A stretch of 64,000 nt of DNA, taken from the NCBI RefSeq assembly GCF_001439695.1, contig NZ_JYLL01000028.1, positions 17,608-81,607 on the forward strand. The letters run 5' to 3'. Below, piece by piece: positions 35,074 through 44,443 of the stretch; the first letter of the stretch is position 1; every line of letters begins with the position of its first letter. The translations under genes and the position numbers were made by a program. Origin of the DNA: Pseudomonas veronii. Lineage in GTDB: Bacteria > Pseudomonadota > Gammaproteobacteria > Pseudomonadales > Pseudomonadaceae. The notes under the pieces were generated by a model. It did not search any database, had not been told where the DNA came from, and worked only from the letters and a program-made list of their open reading frames with translations.

Positions 35074-35279
35074 GATGAAGTTGGCGTCGAAATATAAGCA
35101 AGCAAACACCGCCCCGGCACAAGTCCGAGGGGGCTAAATCACATTTGGGAAGTTGCCTACGCAGAAGACGATAAGCACCTACAGAAAAGTGCTAATACCC
35201 GGTCATCTCCAGATACCCAACCCCGCCTTCAAACTGCACCGGTCCTTCCCAGTACGGAATATTCAGGTTCATCCAGGCC
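35074..35279. repeat. Direct repeat copy 2 (toxin upstream region plus attH-like 3' end)
   Basis: Partner of 33483-33675. Here the sequence is in its original setting: the start side of the 331-aa gene and the last codons of the AttH-like gene (stop at 35192). The pair shows that [attH end - toxin gene - immunity gene] was tandemly duplicated. Confidence 0.85.
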
Positions 35280-36256
35280 TTCGGGTTGACGGCATCGGTG
35301 GTGATATCCAACTGCTTGCCGGGAATTTTCAGCGACCAGCGTGTGGGGATACTTCGCCCGTCGATGTCAGTGCTGGCCAGTGGCGTAAGTTGGATATCGG
35401 CGTTGTGCAGGGTTTGGGTATGGCCCTCGCGGTCGATCCAGGTGCCGGTGAGATAACCCGTGCCGTCCTTTTGCCTTACGCGAAACAGCATCAACTGCTC
35501 GCCACGGTCCAGGTGCAGGGAAAACCAGTCCCAGCCGGTCTGGCCGGCGGCCAGGGGTTGGCTGCTCCACTCGCGGTCGAGCCAGGCCGGGCCCGTGACC
35601 TGGTAGACCTTGCCGTCGAGGCTGACGCTGCCGTTGGCGGTGAAAAACGGCTGGCTGTAGTAGTACGAGGCCTGGCCTTGGTCGGACTTGCGGCTGTAGC
35701 CGTTGTCACCTTGCAGCACCAACGGGCGACTGGACGTCAGTTGCAAGTCGTAGGCGAATTGCGGACCGCTGGCCTTGAGCTGCATGTCCGCCAAAGGGCC
35801 GGCGGCGCCTGGGCGGGTGGCGAAGCTCCAGTCATCGATCCACGCACTGAACGGCGCGGCCTGGGCCCCGGCCTGGCCGACGCCGCCACGGGCGTAGCGC
35901 TCGACGGCGTAGTGCCGGGTGGCCGAGGTGACGGCGGCGTGGCCGAGCCAGATCGTTGAGTCGTGCCAGCCCGGTTGCGTCGGCCCGGCCTTGAGGGCAT
36001 TGCGAAACAAGGTCCATTGCACGCCGAACACATGGCCCTGGGCGTCTTGCAGGTTGGCGGTGACGTACCACCACTCGATGCGAAAACCGGCGTGAGGGCC
36101 GTGGTCCTCGGGAAAAGCGAAGACCTTGCCGGGCGCCACCTGGGCAAAATCCGCCGCATCACTGCCCAGGCCGGCGAAACTTTCCTCGGGCGCGGGGGCT
36201 TTGTCACAGCCGCTCACCAGCAACAGAGCGAGGCACAGCAGCGCCTTAATCTTCAT
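35192..36256 (-). CDS. AttH/CrtC-like lipocalin-family lipoprotein
   Basis: 354-aa lipoprotein: signal peptide with lipobox LVSGC (Cys near residue 17). The hydroxyneurosporene-synthase/AttH fold shows FPEDHGPHAGFRIEWWYVTANL, WTLFRNAL, SYYYSQPFFTANGSV, GPAWLDREWSSQPL and WDWFSLHL. It is the last gene after an ABC ATPase and a FtsX-type permease, the order of the attEFGH set of Agrobacterium. The start at 36256 overlaps the permease stop. It probably handles a lipid or lipoprotein cargo in the periplasm; the substrate is unknown. Confidence 0.85.
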   Translation of the reverse strand: MKIKALLCLALLLVSGCDKAPAPEESFAGLGSDAADFAQVAPGKVFAFPEDHGPHAGFRIEWWYVTANLQDAQGHVFGVQWTLFRNALKAGPTQPGWHDSTIWLGHAAVTSATRHYAVERYARGGVGQAGAQAAPFSAWIDDWSFATRPGAAGPLADMQLKASGPQFAYDLQLTSSRPLVLQGDNGYSRKSDQGQASYYYSQPFFTANGSVSLDGKVYQVTGPAWLDREWSSQPLAAGQTGWDWFSLHLDRGEQLMLFRVRQKDGTGYLTGTWIDREGHTQTLHNADIQLTPLASTDIDGRSIPTRWSLKIPGKQLDITTDAVNPKAWMNLNIPYWEGPVQFEGGVGYLEMTGY

Positions 36257-38708
36257 GGGCAAACGTCCTCAACAAATCCGCCGGGCGACTGCGGTACAAC
36301 TGCCACAACGGCCATGCCGACGCCAGCAACGTGGCCAGCAACGCCAGCCCCAGTAGTTGCGCCAGCTGCCAGGGAAAAACATGCAACGGCAGGCGCCAGC
36401 CAAATGCCTGCACATTGATCACCGCATCCAGGCACCACGCCAACAGCAACCCCAAGGGCAACGCCAGCAGCAGCGTCAGCACCGCGAGCAGCCAGGTCTG
36501 TCCCAGGTTGAGCAGCATCAATTGCCGGCGCGTCACGCCCAATGCCCACAGCGGGGCGAGTTGGCCGAGGCGGCTTTGGCTCTGGGTCAGCAGGCTGATG
36601 AACAGCGCCACGCCCGCCACGCCCAGCGTCAGGCTGTTCAAGGCGGCGGTGGCGGCAAAGGTGCGTTCGAACACTTGGCTTGACCAGCCCTTGAGGGTCT
36701 GTTGGTCAACGATACGGCTGTCGTCCAGGGTGAACTCGCGCTGCACCTCATGCACCAGCGGCGCCACGTTTTGCGGCAGTACGCGCAGGTTGAAGCGAGC
36801 CGGCGACAGCGTCGGCCAATGCGCCAACAGGTGCTGTGCATTGACCAGCACGTGGCCCTTGGGGTTGCCATAGTCGGCGTAGATCCCCACCACCTGGGGC
36901 GACCACACACCGTCGGGCGTGGGGATGTTGACGGCGTCGCCCACTTGCACATTCAAGCGCCGCGCCAGTTGCTCGCTGAGCATCAGCGTGTCACTGCGCA
37001 GCAACTGGTCCCACGGCGCGCTCACGGCTTCGAGCAACGGCCAATGCTGGCGATAGGTCGGCGCGTCGACCACGCCAAACACATCCGCCGGCCAGCCCTG
37101 TAATTGCACGGCGACCTGCCAGGTGGGCAGCACCGCCTGCACCAGCGGTTGTTGCGTGAGCCAGGTATTCAACCGGTCGGCCTGGGCCGGGGTGCTTGGG
37201 TTGAGGTACAGCTCGGCGGTGAGGCGTTGTTCCAGCCAATTGCTGAAGGTCAGGCGAAAACCCGAGGTCATGGAACCCGCGCCGATGTTGGCCGCCAGCG
37301 CCAACAGCAACGCCATCAGCGCCAGGCTCAAGGCCGGCAACTGTTGGCGGCAGTCGGCGAGAAACCACTGCCCGAGCACCGAGCGGCTGCGTCCCAGCAG
37401 CGCTTTCAACAGCGCATTGAGCAGCACCGGCAGCCCCAACGCGGCACCGAGCAGCAAGGCCGCCATCAGCACAAATCCGGCAGCCAGACTGTTGCCCCAC
37501 CATAGCGCCAACAGTGCGATCAGCAACGCCGCACTCGCCACCCGGCCCTGACGCCGCAACCAGCGCCCATGGGCCTCATGCCAGGCCTGGGGGTTGGCCA
37601 GCGCCAGCAACGGCAAGCGCGCCGCGCGCCACACACTGCCGGCCCCGGCGAGCAACGCCCCGAGCAGGCTCAGGCCCAACCCGGCGAGCCACCACCACGG
37701 GCTGAGGCTCAACTGCCCCGGCACTTCAGCGCCGTACAGGCCGCGCAGGCTGGCGGCCACATCCGGCAGCAAGACACTGGCGAGCACATAGCCGCTGGCG
37801 ACACCGAGCACACCGCCAAGCAGGGCCAGGGCGCCCAGTTCCATGCCCAGGCCGAGGAGCAACATCCGCCCGCTGACCCCGCAAGCACGCAAGGTGCGCA
37901 GCAGCCCGCGCCGCTGTTCCAGGGCCAGGCCGATGGCGGCATGGACGATAAACAGCCCGACCACAAAGGATAAAAAACCCAGCGCATCCAGGTTCAGGTG
38001 AAAGCTTTCGGTGAGGCGCGCGAGGTTATTGTCCTGCGCCTGTTTGAGTTGCAGTCCGGCCGGCGGCGTGGGATGGGTGGCGGCGAACGATGTGTCGAGC
38101 AACAACCGCGACAGGCGCCCCGGCATGTCCAGCAACGGTTGGGCAAAACCGATGTCGGTCAGCAACAGGCCGGGGGCCATGTCCGCTTGAACCTGCAACG
38201 GCGGCAAGGCTTGCCCGCTGGCCGTCAGCGGCCGTTCACCGGCCTGCAACCCCAGTGCCTGCAAGGTGTGTGGGGCGATCCAGGTGCGCCCCGGCGGGTC
38301 GAAGAACGCGACCATTTGCGCCTGGCTCAAGCGCTGCCCCGCCACCGCGCCGCTGCCGGGCAGCGACACCGGATCGATGCCCATCAATTGCAGGCGCCGG
38401 TCCTCATGCCCCTTGAGCTGCACCCGCCCTTGCACCACCGGCGACACCGGCCAGCCGGCGCGGCGCAACTGGGCAAACAGCGCCTGGGGGAAGCTGGCAC
38501 CGTCGGGCATGCTGAGGCTGGCCTGGGGTTCGCCGCCGATCAACTGACTGGCTCGGGCGTAGCTGTCCCGCGCCTGGCTGTTGAGCGCTTGCACCCCGGT
38601 CAGCAGCGCGGTGGCCAGCCACAGCCCGGTCAGCACACTGAAAAACTGCACGGGGTGGCGCCGCCAGTGGCTGAGCAACGCGCGTAAAGTCCAATAGAGC
38701 ACCGCCAT
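36246..38708 (-). CDS. FtsX-family ABC transporter permease (AttG-like)
   Basis: 820-aa permease of the two-unit (about 10 helix) MacB/FtsX type found in AttFG and LolCE-like exporters. An N-terminal helix (FFSVLTGLWLATALLTGV) and a large periplasmic loop precede helix groups near 225-400 and at the C terminus (ALFISLLTQSQSRLGQLAPLWALGVTRRQL is the conserved FtsX coupling segment). ATG 38708 follows the ATPase stop by one base. It works with the ATPase and the AttH-like lipoprotein. Confidence 0.87.
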   Translation of the reverse strand: MAVLYWTLRALLSHWRRHPVQFFSVLTGLWLATALLTGVQALNSQARDSYARASQLIGGEPQASLSMPDGASFPQALFAQLRRAGWPVSPVVQGRVQLKGHEDRRLQLMGIDPVSLPGSGAVAGQRLSQAQMVAFFDPPGRTWIAPHTLQALGLQAGERPLTASGQALPPLQVQADMAPGLLLTDIGFAQPLLDMPGRLSRLLLDTSFAATHPTPPAGLQLKQAQDNNLARLTESFHLNLDALGFLSFVVGLFIVHAAIGLALEQRRGLLRTLRACGVSGRMLLLGLGMELGALALLGGVLGVASGYVLASVLLPDVAASLRGLYGAEVPGQLSLSPWWWLAGLGLSLLGALLAGAGSVWRAARLPLLALANPQAWHEAHGRWLRRQGRVASAALLIALLALWWGNSLAAGFVLMAALLLGAALGLPVLLNALLKALLGRSRSVLGQWFLADCRQQLPALSLALMALLLALAANIGAGSMTSGFRLTFSNWLEQRLTAELYLNPSTPAQADRLNTWLTQQPLVQAVLPTWQVAVQLQGWPADVFGVVDAPTYRQHWPLLEAVSAPWDQLLRSDTLMLSEQLARRLNVQVGDAVNIPTPDGVWSPQVVGIYADYGNPKGHVLVNAQHLLAHWPTLSPARFNLRVLPQNVAPLVHEVQREFTLDDSRIVDQQTLKGWSSQVFERTFAATAALNSLTLGVAGVALFISLLTQSQSRLGQLAPLWALGVTRRQLMLLNLGQTWLLAVLTLLLALPLGLLLAWCLDAVINVQAFGWRLPLHVFPWQLAQLLGLALLATLLASAWPLWQLYRSRPADLLRTFAHED

Positions 38709-38709
38709 C

Positions 38710-39378
38710 TCAGCCGACGTCCGCAGGCAGGACGTGGCCGCGGTGCAACACCACCTGCCGGTCGAGCCGTGCGGCAATGCGCGGGCTGTGAGTGACCATC
38801 AACAAGCTGGTGGGGGTGTCGCGCAACAGGTCCAGCAGCAGTTGCAGCACTTCATCGCTGGTGGCCTCATCCAGATTGCCCGTCGGTTCGTCCGCCAGCA
38901 GCAAGCCGGGTCGAGACGCCAGCGCCCGCCCCACCGCCACCCGTTGCTGCTGGCCGCCGGAGAGTTGTTCCGGGTAGCGCTTGAGCAGATCCCCCAGGCC
39001 CAGACGCTCGACCAACTGCGCTTGCCAGTGCGGATCAAAGCGCCCCGCCAGGCGCGCCTGGAACGCCAGGTTGTCGTCGACGCGCAAGCTGCCGATCAGG
39101 TTGAACTGCTGGAACACCAGGCCGATCTCAGTGCGCCGCCAATCGGCCAACTGCCGCTCGCTCATCTGATCCAGACGCTGCTCACCCACGCGGATACTGC
39201 CGCCGTCGACACGATCCAAGCCGGCCACCAGGTGCAGCAGCGTGCTTTTCCCGCTGCCGGACTCGCCCATCAGCGCCAGGCTGCCACCCTCCGCCAAGTG
39301 CAGATCAACCCCGGCCAATACCGTCAGCGGGCCCTGCGCAGTGACGTAGCATTTATGGACACCTTGCACCTGCAACAT
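38710..39378 (-). CDS. ABC transporter ATPase (LolD/AttF type)
   Basis: 222-aa ATPase with Walker A GESGSGKST, signature QLSGGQQQRVAVGRAL and Walker B LLLADEPTGNLDEATSDEVL, the LolD/MacB type. ATG 39378 starts the homology (MLQVQGVHKCYV); the frame is open to 39456 without a better site. First gene of a three-gene operon with the FtsX permease and AttH-like lipoprotein. Confidence 0.88.
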   Translation of the reverse strand: MLQVQGVHKCYVTAQGPLTVLAGVDLHLAEGGSLALMGESGSGKSTLLHLVAGLDRVDGGSIRVGEQRLDQMSERQLADWRRTEIGLVFQQFNLIGSLRVDDNLAFQARLAGRFDPHWQAQLVERLGLGDLLKRYPEQLSGGQQQRVAVGRALASRPGLLLADEPTGNLDEATSDEVLQLLLDLLRDTPTSLLMVTHSPRIAARLDRQVVLHRGHVLPADVG

Positions 39379-39656
39379 GGGAACGCTCGCTCGCCAATGG
39401 ACTGCAATCGAGGATAACGGCTGACCGCCCTCGCCACGCAAATTTTTCACATACATTTCACCGGTTACCTACCGACCACCGAATAAAGTGCCGAACAAGC
39501 GCCAATAACGCTCAACTTATTAGTTGTCGGCACACATAACTTTTAACGCTCCAGTTTTCAGCAAAAAGACAGCAACCGTATGACAGGCTCTTGCTCCACT
39601 ACGGGCACAGTCAAACGGTTGTGCCTGACTAATAAAAAGCTGCCTGACATCCCACG
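39379..39656. promoter_or_regulatory. Divergent intergenic region
   Basis: 278 bases between the divergent ABC ATPase and phosphatase genes hold no gene. They are AT-richer than their neighbours and must contain both promoters. I see no recognisable regulator site. Confidence 0.4.
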
Positions 39657-40337
39657 GTGAATAGTGTGGTTAACCTGACCCTGACCAAACCGCGTTCGTA
39701 TCAAGCTCGGGCAAAACGCCTGAAAAAACTCTGGCTGGGCACGGCAGCGCTCGCCCTGTGCGGCACATTGCTGGCAGGTTTGCTGGCCTGGCCTGTATCG
39801 CCACCGGACCTGAGTACGGCCAATCGCCTGCTGACGTCAGGCCTGCTGGCCAATTGGCGCGACGGCAATCTGGTGGTGCTGGTCCGCCATGAAGAACGCT
39901 GCGACCGTTCCTCCAATCCTTGCTTCGGCCCCGCCGATGGCCTGACGATCAAAGGCACCCAACAGGCCGTCGAAATCGGCAAAGCCTTCAAAATACTGGG
40001 CATGGAGGGTACAGACGTGTTCAGCAGCCCGACCACCCGCACTGCCCAGACCTCGCTGTTCATGTTTGGCAAGACCGAACTGTCGCCAAGCCAGCTATCG
40101 ATCTGCGGCGATGCCATGGGTGAGGAAATCCTCAGCCACAAGCAACCCGGGCACAACTTTATGCTGATTACCCACAGCGCCTGCATCAGCGACATCGAAC
40201 GGGACCTCGGCTATCCTCACGCCAAATCCACCGAATACGGCAGCGCGTTATTCGTCAAGGTGCTGGGCAACGGCAAGCTCAAGGCCGTGGGCATTATAAA
40301 CAGCGAAGACTGGCCAGAGGCGCTCAAGCAACTTTAG
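39657..40337 (+). CDS. Ais/PmrG-like histidine phosphatase, membrane-anchored
   Basis: 226-aa protein: N-terminal signal anchor (LWLGTAALALCGTLLAGLLAWPV) followed by a histidine-phosphatase domain with the catalytic RHEE in LVVLVRHEERCDRSSNPC and a second His in LMLITHSACISDI. It resembles Ais, the lipopolysaccharide core heptose(II)-phosphate phosphatase. GTG 39657 is the first possible start (an in-frame stop lies at 39645); GTG 39666 is an alternative, and neither has a clear ribosome site. The arnT gene follows 186 bp later, suggesting a joint role in lipopolysaccharide charge modification. Confidence 0.78.
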   Translation: MNSVVNLTLTKPRSYQARAKRLKKLWLGTAALALCGTLLAGLLAWPVSPPDLSTANRLLTSGLLANWRDGNLVVLVRHEERCDRSSNPCFGPADGLTIKGTQQAVEIGKAFKILGMEGTDVFSSPTTRTAQTSLFMFGKTELSPSQLSICGDAMGEEILSHKQPGHNFMLITHSACISDIERDLGYPHAKSTEYGSALFVKVLGNGKLKAVGIINSEDWPEALKQL

Positions 40338-40523
40338 ACACTTTTACCTACACAAGAGGCAGATGTTCAGCCAAACGACAGCCAACTTCTGGCATGTTTA
40401 ACTGCGCCTGTTAGTTAAGGACGTCATGAATACTTTCAGCCCATTAGTGAACACTGTGACATTTTATCGCACTATTTCCTTACATCCTTTTCCTACACTT
40501 AAACGTCAAGGAGCGACGTTCGC

Positions 40524-42179
40524 ATGACCCGATTCAAACCCCTTCCCTTACTGCTACTGGCCTTCGTCGCGTTTTATCTCCTACCCCTGGGCCTGCACGG
40601 TCTATGGATACCCGATGAAACCCGCTACGCCCAGATCAGCCAGGAAATGCTCATGAGCGGCAATTGGACCGCACCGCATTTCATGGGCGTGCGTTATTTT
40701 GAAAAACCCGCCGCCGGCTACTGGCTGATCGCCCTCGGTCAGGCGGTGTTCGGCCAGAACCTGTTCGGTGTGCGGATCGCCTCGGCGTTGACCAGCGGCC
40801 TGAGCGTGCTGCTGGCCTACCTGATCGCCCGCCGCCTGTGGAACGACCCGCGCAAAAGCTTCGCCTGCGCCCTGCTCTACTTGAGCTTCGGCCTGGTGGC
40901 GGGGCAAGCCGGCTACTCCAATCTTGATCCGCAGTTCACCTTCTGGGTCAACCTCAGCCTGGTGGCGCTGTGGTTTGCCCTCGACAGCCGTACCCCGCGA
41001 GCCCGACTCGGCGCTTGGGCCGTGCTGGGGCTCGCCTGCGCGATGGGCTTCATGACCAAGGGCTTCCTCGCGTGGCTGCTGCCGGTACTGATTGCGGTGC
41101 CTTATATGCTCTGGCAGCGGCGCCTGGGTGAGTTGCTGCGGTACGGCCCGCTGGCGATCGTCGTGGCAGTCCTGGTGTGCCTGCCGTGGGTGTGGGCGAT
41201 CCATGTGCAGGAGCCTGACTACTGGAATTTCTTCTTCTGGCACGAGCACATCCGCCGTTTTGCTTCGGGCACTGCACAACATGCGCGGCCGTGGTGGTTC
41301 TTCCTGCCGATCATGGTCGTCGCGTGCCTGCCCTGGGCGGGGTTGCTACCAACCACACTGCACAAGACCTGGAAAGAAAAGCGCCAACCGGCGACGGCCT
41401 TTCTCGCCCTGTGGATGCTGCTGCCGCTGGGCTTCTTCAGCCTGAGCAGCGGCAAGCTGCCGACCTACATCATGCCGTGCCTGTTACCGCTGGCGTTGTT
41501 GATGGGGCATGCCTTGATCGATGTGATGCAGCAGGGCAAAACCCGCGCGATCTGCATCAACGGCCTGCTCAACTTCGTGCTCGGCATGGCCGCGATGGTG
41601 ACGTTGATCTATCTGCAGATCGGCGACCCGCTGTACGGCAACAGCCACGCGGAGATGTTCAGCCTGTCGTTGACCTTCATTGTGCTGCTGGGCTGGGTGC
41701 TGACCAACCTGCTGCAAGCCTTTCGCCCGCTGACACTCTGGGCGACGCCGGTCCTGGGCATCGGCTTGCTGGTACTACTCCTGCCAGCGGGTATGCCGGC
41801 GCGGATATCGAATAACGAAATGCCCGATCAGTTCGTGCTTGAACACCTGGATGAACTGCAGCAAACCCAAGCACTGCTGAGCAACGAGTTAGGCTCGGCA
41901 TCGGCGCTGGCGTGGCGCCTGAACCGGTCGGATGTCGCGTTTTATGACACCGAAGGCGAGCTGCAATATGGCCTGCAATACCCAGATACCGTACAGCGCA
42001 AGGTCGGGCTGGATGACGTCCAGTCGTGGCTGGCCGAAGCCCGCCGCCAAGGCGCGGTCGGGGTGCTGATGCGCGTCAGGAGCACCAGCGAACACCTTGA
42101 GGAAGGGCAACTGCCACCCGGCGGCAAGCGCTATCGCAAGGGCGACCTGGTGCTCACTATTTATCCAAAACTCCCCTAG
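40524..42179 (+). CDS. arnT: Lipid A 4-amino-4-deoxy-L-arabinose transferase
   Basis: 551-aa inner-membrane glycosyltransferase (GT83) that moves aminoarabinose from undecaprenyl phosphate to lipid A, giving cationic-peptide resistance. Strong similarity to E. coli ArnT along its length: LWIPDETRYAQISQEML with the acidic pair D31-E32, RYFEKPAAGYW, GFMTKGFLAW, EPDYWNFFFWHEHIRRFA and the C-terminal soluble domain. About 12 membrane helices. It is 9 bp before a second family member. The rest of the arn operon is not in the window, so it is an extra arnT copy or a scattered gene. Confidence 0.88.
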   Translation: MTRFKPLPLLLLAFVAFYLLPLGLHGLWIPDETRYAQISQEMLMSGNWTAPHFMGVRYFEKPAAGYWLIALGQAVFGQNLFGVRIASALTSGLSVLLAYLIARRLWNDPRKSFACALLYLSFGLVAGQAGYSNLDPQFTFWVNLSLVALWFALDSRTPRARLGAWAVLGLACAMGFMTKGFLAWLLPVLIAVPYMLWQRRLGELLRYGPLAIVVAVLVCLPWVWAIHVQEPDYWNFFFWHEHIRRFASGTAQHARPWWFFLPIMVVACLPWAGLLPTTLHKTWKEKRQPATAFLALWMLLPLGFFSLSSGKLPTYIMPCLLPLALLMGHALIDVMQQGKTRAICINGLLNFVLGMAAMVTLIYLQIGDPLYGNSHAEMFSLSLTFIVLLGWVLTNLLQAFRPLTLWATPVLGIGLLVLLLPAGMPARISNNEMPDQFVLEHLDELQQTQALLSNELGSASALAWRLNRSDVAFYDTEGELQYGLQYPDTVQRKVGLDDVQSWLAEARRQGAVGVLMRVRSTSEHLEEGQLPPGGKRYRKGDLVLTIYPKLP

Positions 42180-42188
42180 GAACCGTCC

Positions 42189-43706
42189 ATGAGTGTCTGG
42201 AAAACCGAACGTGGCGCCCTGCTGCTATTGCTGGGCGTGTCGGCCCTGCTCCTGCTGCTGGGCCTGGGCAGTCGCGACCTGTGGGGGCCCGAAACCCGTT
42301 GGGCGAACATCGTCGTGCAGATGCTGCAAAGCGGTGACTACTTCGATCCCTACCTCAAAGGCACGCCGTATTACGATAAGCCTTTGCCCTCCTACTGGCT
42401 GATCAGCGGGTTCGCCAACCTGATGGGCGGCCTGGGGCCGTGGTCGCTGCGCCTGTCGTCGGTGATTGCCGCATGGTTGAGCATCTGGCTGGTGTACCTG
42501 ATCGGCGAGCGCCTGTTTCGCAAAGGCACCGGGCTGATTGCCGGGTGGATGCTCGCCACCACCTTCTACTTTCTGTTCTGGGCGCGCGTGGCCACGGCGG
42601 ATGTGCTCACGGTGTGCGGTGTGCTGGCGGCGGTGTGGTGGTACTGGCGCGGGCCGGATGACACACGGCTGTGGCGCTACACGGTGTTTTTCCTGCTGTT
42701 GGCCGCGACCTCGCTGTTCAAGGGTTTGATCGGTTTTGTGCTGCCGGGCCTGGTGCTGCTGCCGCATCTGCTCAGCGAGCACCGCTACAAACGTCACCTC
42801 AACCTGCGCCTGGTGCTGGCCCTGTTGATTGCCGCCGGGTGCTATGCCATCCCCTTCGTGCTGTCGCACTTCTACGGAGCGCCGACCTACGGCGAAAGCG
42901 GCCTGGCCCTGGTATTCCGCGAAAACGTCGTGCGTTTCTTCGACCCCTTCGACCATATGGGGCCGATCTACACCTATCTGATCTACCTGCCCGCCTACAC
43001 CCTGCCCTGGGCACCGTGCTGGTTGCTCGGCCTGTGGCTGGCCGTGCGGCATTGGCGCCAGACCCCGCCCAACGTGCGCTGGCTGGTATGGGGCCTGGGC
43101 CTGCTGTTCGTGTTCTTCACCGCCAGCGGCAGCCGCCGCAGTTACTACGTGCTGCCGCTGGTGCCATTTGCCCAGTTGCTGGGAGCCTGGTGGCTGAGCG
43201 AACGGCTGGCGAAAAAAACCGCCAGCTGGCCGCGCTGGCAGAAAGGCTTTGGCATTGCCGCCGCACTGATGCTGCTGGTGCTCGGCGTGGTGTACCCGTG
43301 GACCAACGGCAACGGCGGCGTGACGCGTTTCGTCGAGGACGTGCAAGCTCAAGCCGAGAAGACCGCGCCATGGAACCAATGGCAAATGGTGCTGGTGGAA
43401 GTCGATAACAAACTGCCGATGTACCTGCAAAACGGCGGTCAGCCGTTCTACTACGTCGCCGAAACCCAGGACTTCCCCCGCCAGGGCGACAGCGCTGCGT
43501 TCATGACCTGGCTGGAACACACCAGCGGCCGCCGCTTCGATCCGCAACACACGATTATCATCGCGCAGTACTCCAAGGACGATCCCACGCCCCTGGCCTA
43601 CCTGGGCGCGGATCATCAGGTGATCACCACCCAGCCTGACAATGGCGAGCGGCTGTTTCACCAGCGTGCGGGGGGGAGCGTGGCGTTTATCCCGATGAGG
43701 AAATAA
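42189..43706 (+). CDS. GT39-family glycosyltransferase, ArnT-like
   Basis: 505-aa polytopic membrane protein (about 11-12 helices) paralogous to the ArnT just upstream. The first-loop motif is LWGPETRWANIV where ArnT has LWIPDETRYAQIS: the first acidic residue is replaced by Pro (P34-E35). PYYDKPLPSYWLISGFANL corresponds to RYFEKPAAGYW. The C-terminal soluble domain is shorter. It probably transfers a different polyprenyl-linked sugar. The last chromosomal-type gene before the AT-rich island. Confidence 0.75.
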   Translation: MSVWKTERGALLLLLGVSALLLLLGLGSRDLWGPETRWANIVVQMLQSGDYFDPYLKGTPYYDKPLPSYWLISGFANLMGGLGPWSLRLSSVIAAWLSIWLVYLIGERLFRKGTGLIAGWMLATTFYFLFWARVATADVLTVCGVLAAVWWYWRGPDDTRLWRYTVFFLLLAATSLFKGLIGFVLPGLVLLPHLLSEHRYKRHLNLRLVLALLIAAGCYAIPFVLSHFYGAPTYGESGLALVFRENVVRFFDPFDHMGPIYTYLIYLPAYTLPWAPCWLLGLWLAVRHWRQTPPNVRWLVWGLGLLFVFFTASGSRRSYYVLPLVPFAQLLGAWWLSERLAKKTASWPRWQKGFGIAAALMLLVLGVVYPWTNGNGGVTRFVEDVQAQAEKTAPWNQWQMVLVEVDNKLPMYLQNGGQPFYYVAETQDFPRQGDSAAFMTWLEHTSGRRFDPQHTIIIAQYSKDDPTPLAYLGADHQVITTQPDNGERLFHQRAGGSVAFIPMRK

Positions 43707-43721
43707 CCGAGCTTAACGAAT

Positions 43722-43746
43722 GCCTGCCTTTAACCTTTTGGCAGGC
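43722..43746. terminator. Hairpin between converging GT39 and mcbF-like genes
   Basis: GCCTGCC (43722-43728) / GGCAGGC (43740-43746) with an 11-nt loop. It overlaps the end of the ATPase gene at 43730 and lies 16 bp after the GT39 stop. There is no T run on either side, so termination activity is uncertain. Confidence 0.35.
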
Positions 43747-44443
43747 TCGCCGCATGAATAAATGCCTCATCCAAACTGGATGCACCATATGCGTTCATGA
43801 AACCCTGCGCATCAGTGAAGCGGTTGAAACGCTGCTGACTCAGCATGTAAAAGTCATCGCAGTGAGCAACGATCTCATCGACGTTATGCGATGAAACTAA
43901 AACAGCGACACCTTCTGCAGCAGCCCCCTCCAGGCATTTCCAGATGTGATAACGAAACTCAGGGTCGACACCTGCGGTGGGCTCATCCAGTATCACCAGA
44001 TCTGCGTTAACGGAGAGTAGGGATAATGTAAAAAACCATCGCTTTTCTCCGTAACTGCAAAGGGACGATTTTTTCTTCCATATTTCACAATAGCGTTCAG
44101 CTATCCCCGGACTCCATTTCTCAATTTTTTCCAGCGCGTGCTTTTGTGTGACCTTTGTATCGGAGCAAAATAGCATCATCATCTTAAAAACATCAAACAT
44201 ACGCAGCACCGGCGGCGTAGCAATGATTTGCGATAGATAAAGCAGCCTTGAGAACGAATTAGATATCTCACCGGAGTTTATTTTTTTCAGACGACACACC
44301 GCATCAAAAAAAGTCGTTTTACCAGAACCATTAGGTCCTAACAGGCCTGAGATCGATCCAGCCTCGATCGTCAATGACGCGTTTTCAAACACGACATGAC
44401 GCGCGTACTTGATACCAAGTGATTTTACGACAAGCCGCTTCAT
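43730..44443 (-). CDS. McbF-like ABC transporter ATPase (export/immunity)
   Basis: 237-aa ATPase. Walker A is GPNGSGKTT, the signature region is degenerate (LCSYGEKRW), Walker B is LVILDEPTAGVDPEF and the H-loop is SSHNVDE. ATG 44443 (GGAG 9 bp upstream) overlaps the permease stop (TGATG). By size, position and partner it matches McbF of the microcin B17 operon, which with McbE exports the modified peptide and gives partial self-protection. It is AT-rich with codon use unlike the flanking chromosome. Last gene of the cluster. Confidence 0.85.
   Translation of the reverse strand: MKRLVVKSLGIKYARHVVFENASLTIEAGSISGLLGPNGSGKTTFFDAVCRLKKINSGEISNSFSRLLYLSQIIATPPVLRMFDVFKMMMLFCSDTKVTQKHALEKIEKWSPGIAERYCEIWKKKSSLCSYGEKRWFFTLSLLSVNADLVILDEPTAGVDPEFRYHIWKCLEGAAAEGVAVLVSSHNVDEIVAHCDDFYMLSQQRFNRFTDAQGFMNAYGASSLDEAFIHAASLPKG

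Noticed and set aside
35192..36256. Carotenoid hydratase CrtC
   Set aside because: The fold is shared, but the lipobox and the FtsX/LolD-type ABC partners point to an AttH-like lipoprotein rather than pigment synthesis.
40338..40523. PhoP/PmrA-type operator upstream of arnT
   Set aside because: Expected from arnT biology, but no direct repeat of the known consensus is visible in these bases.
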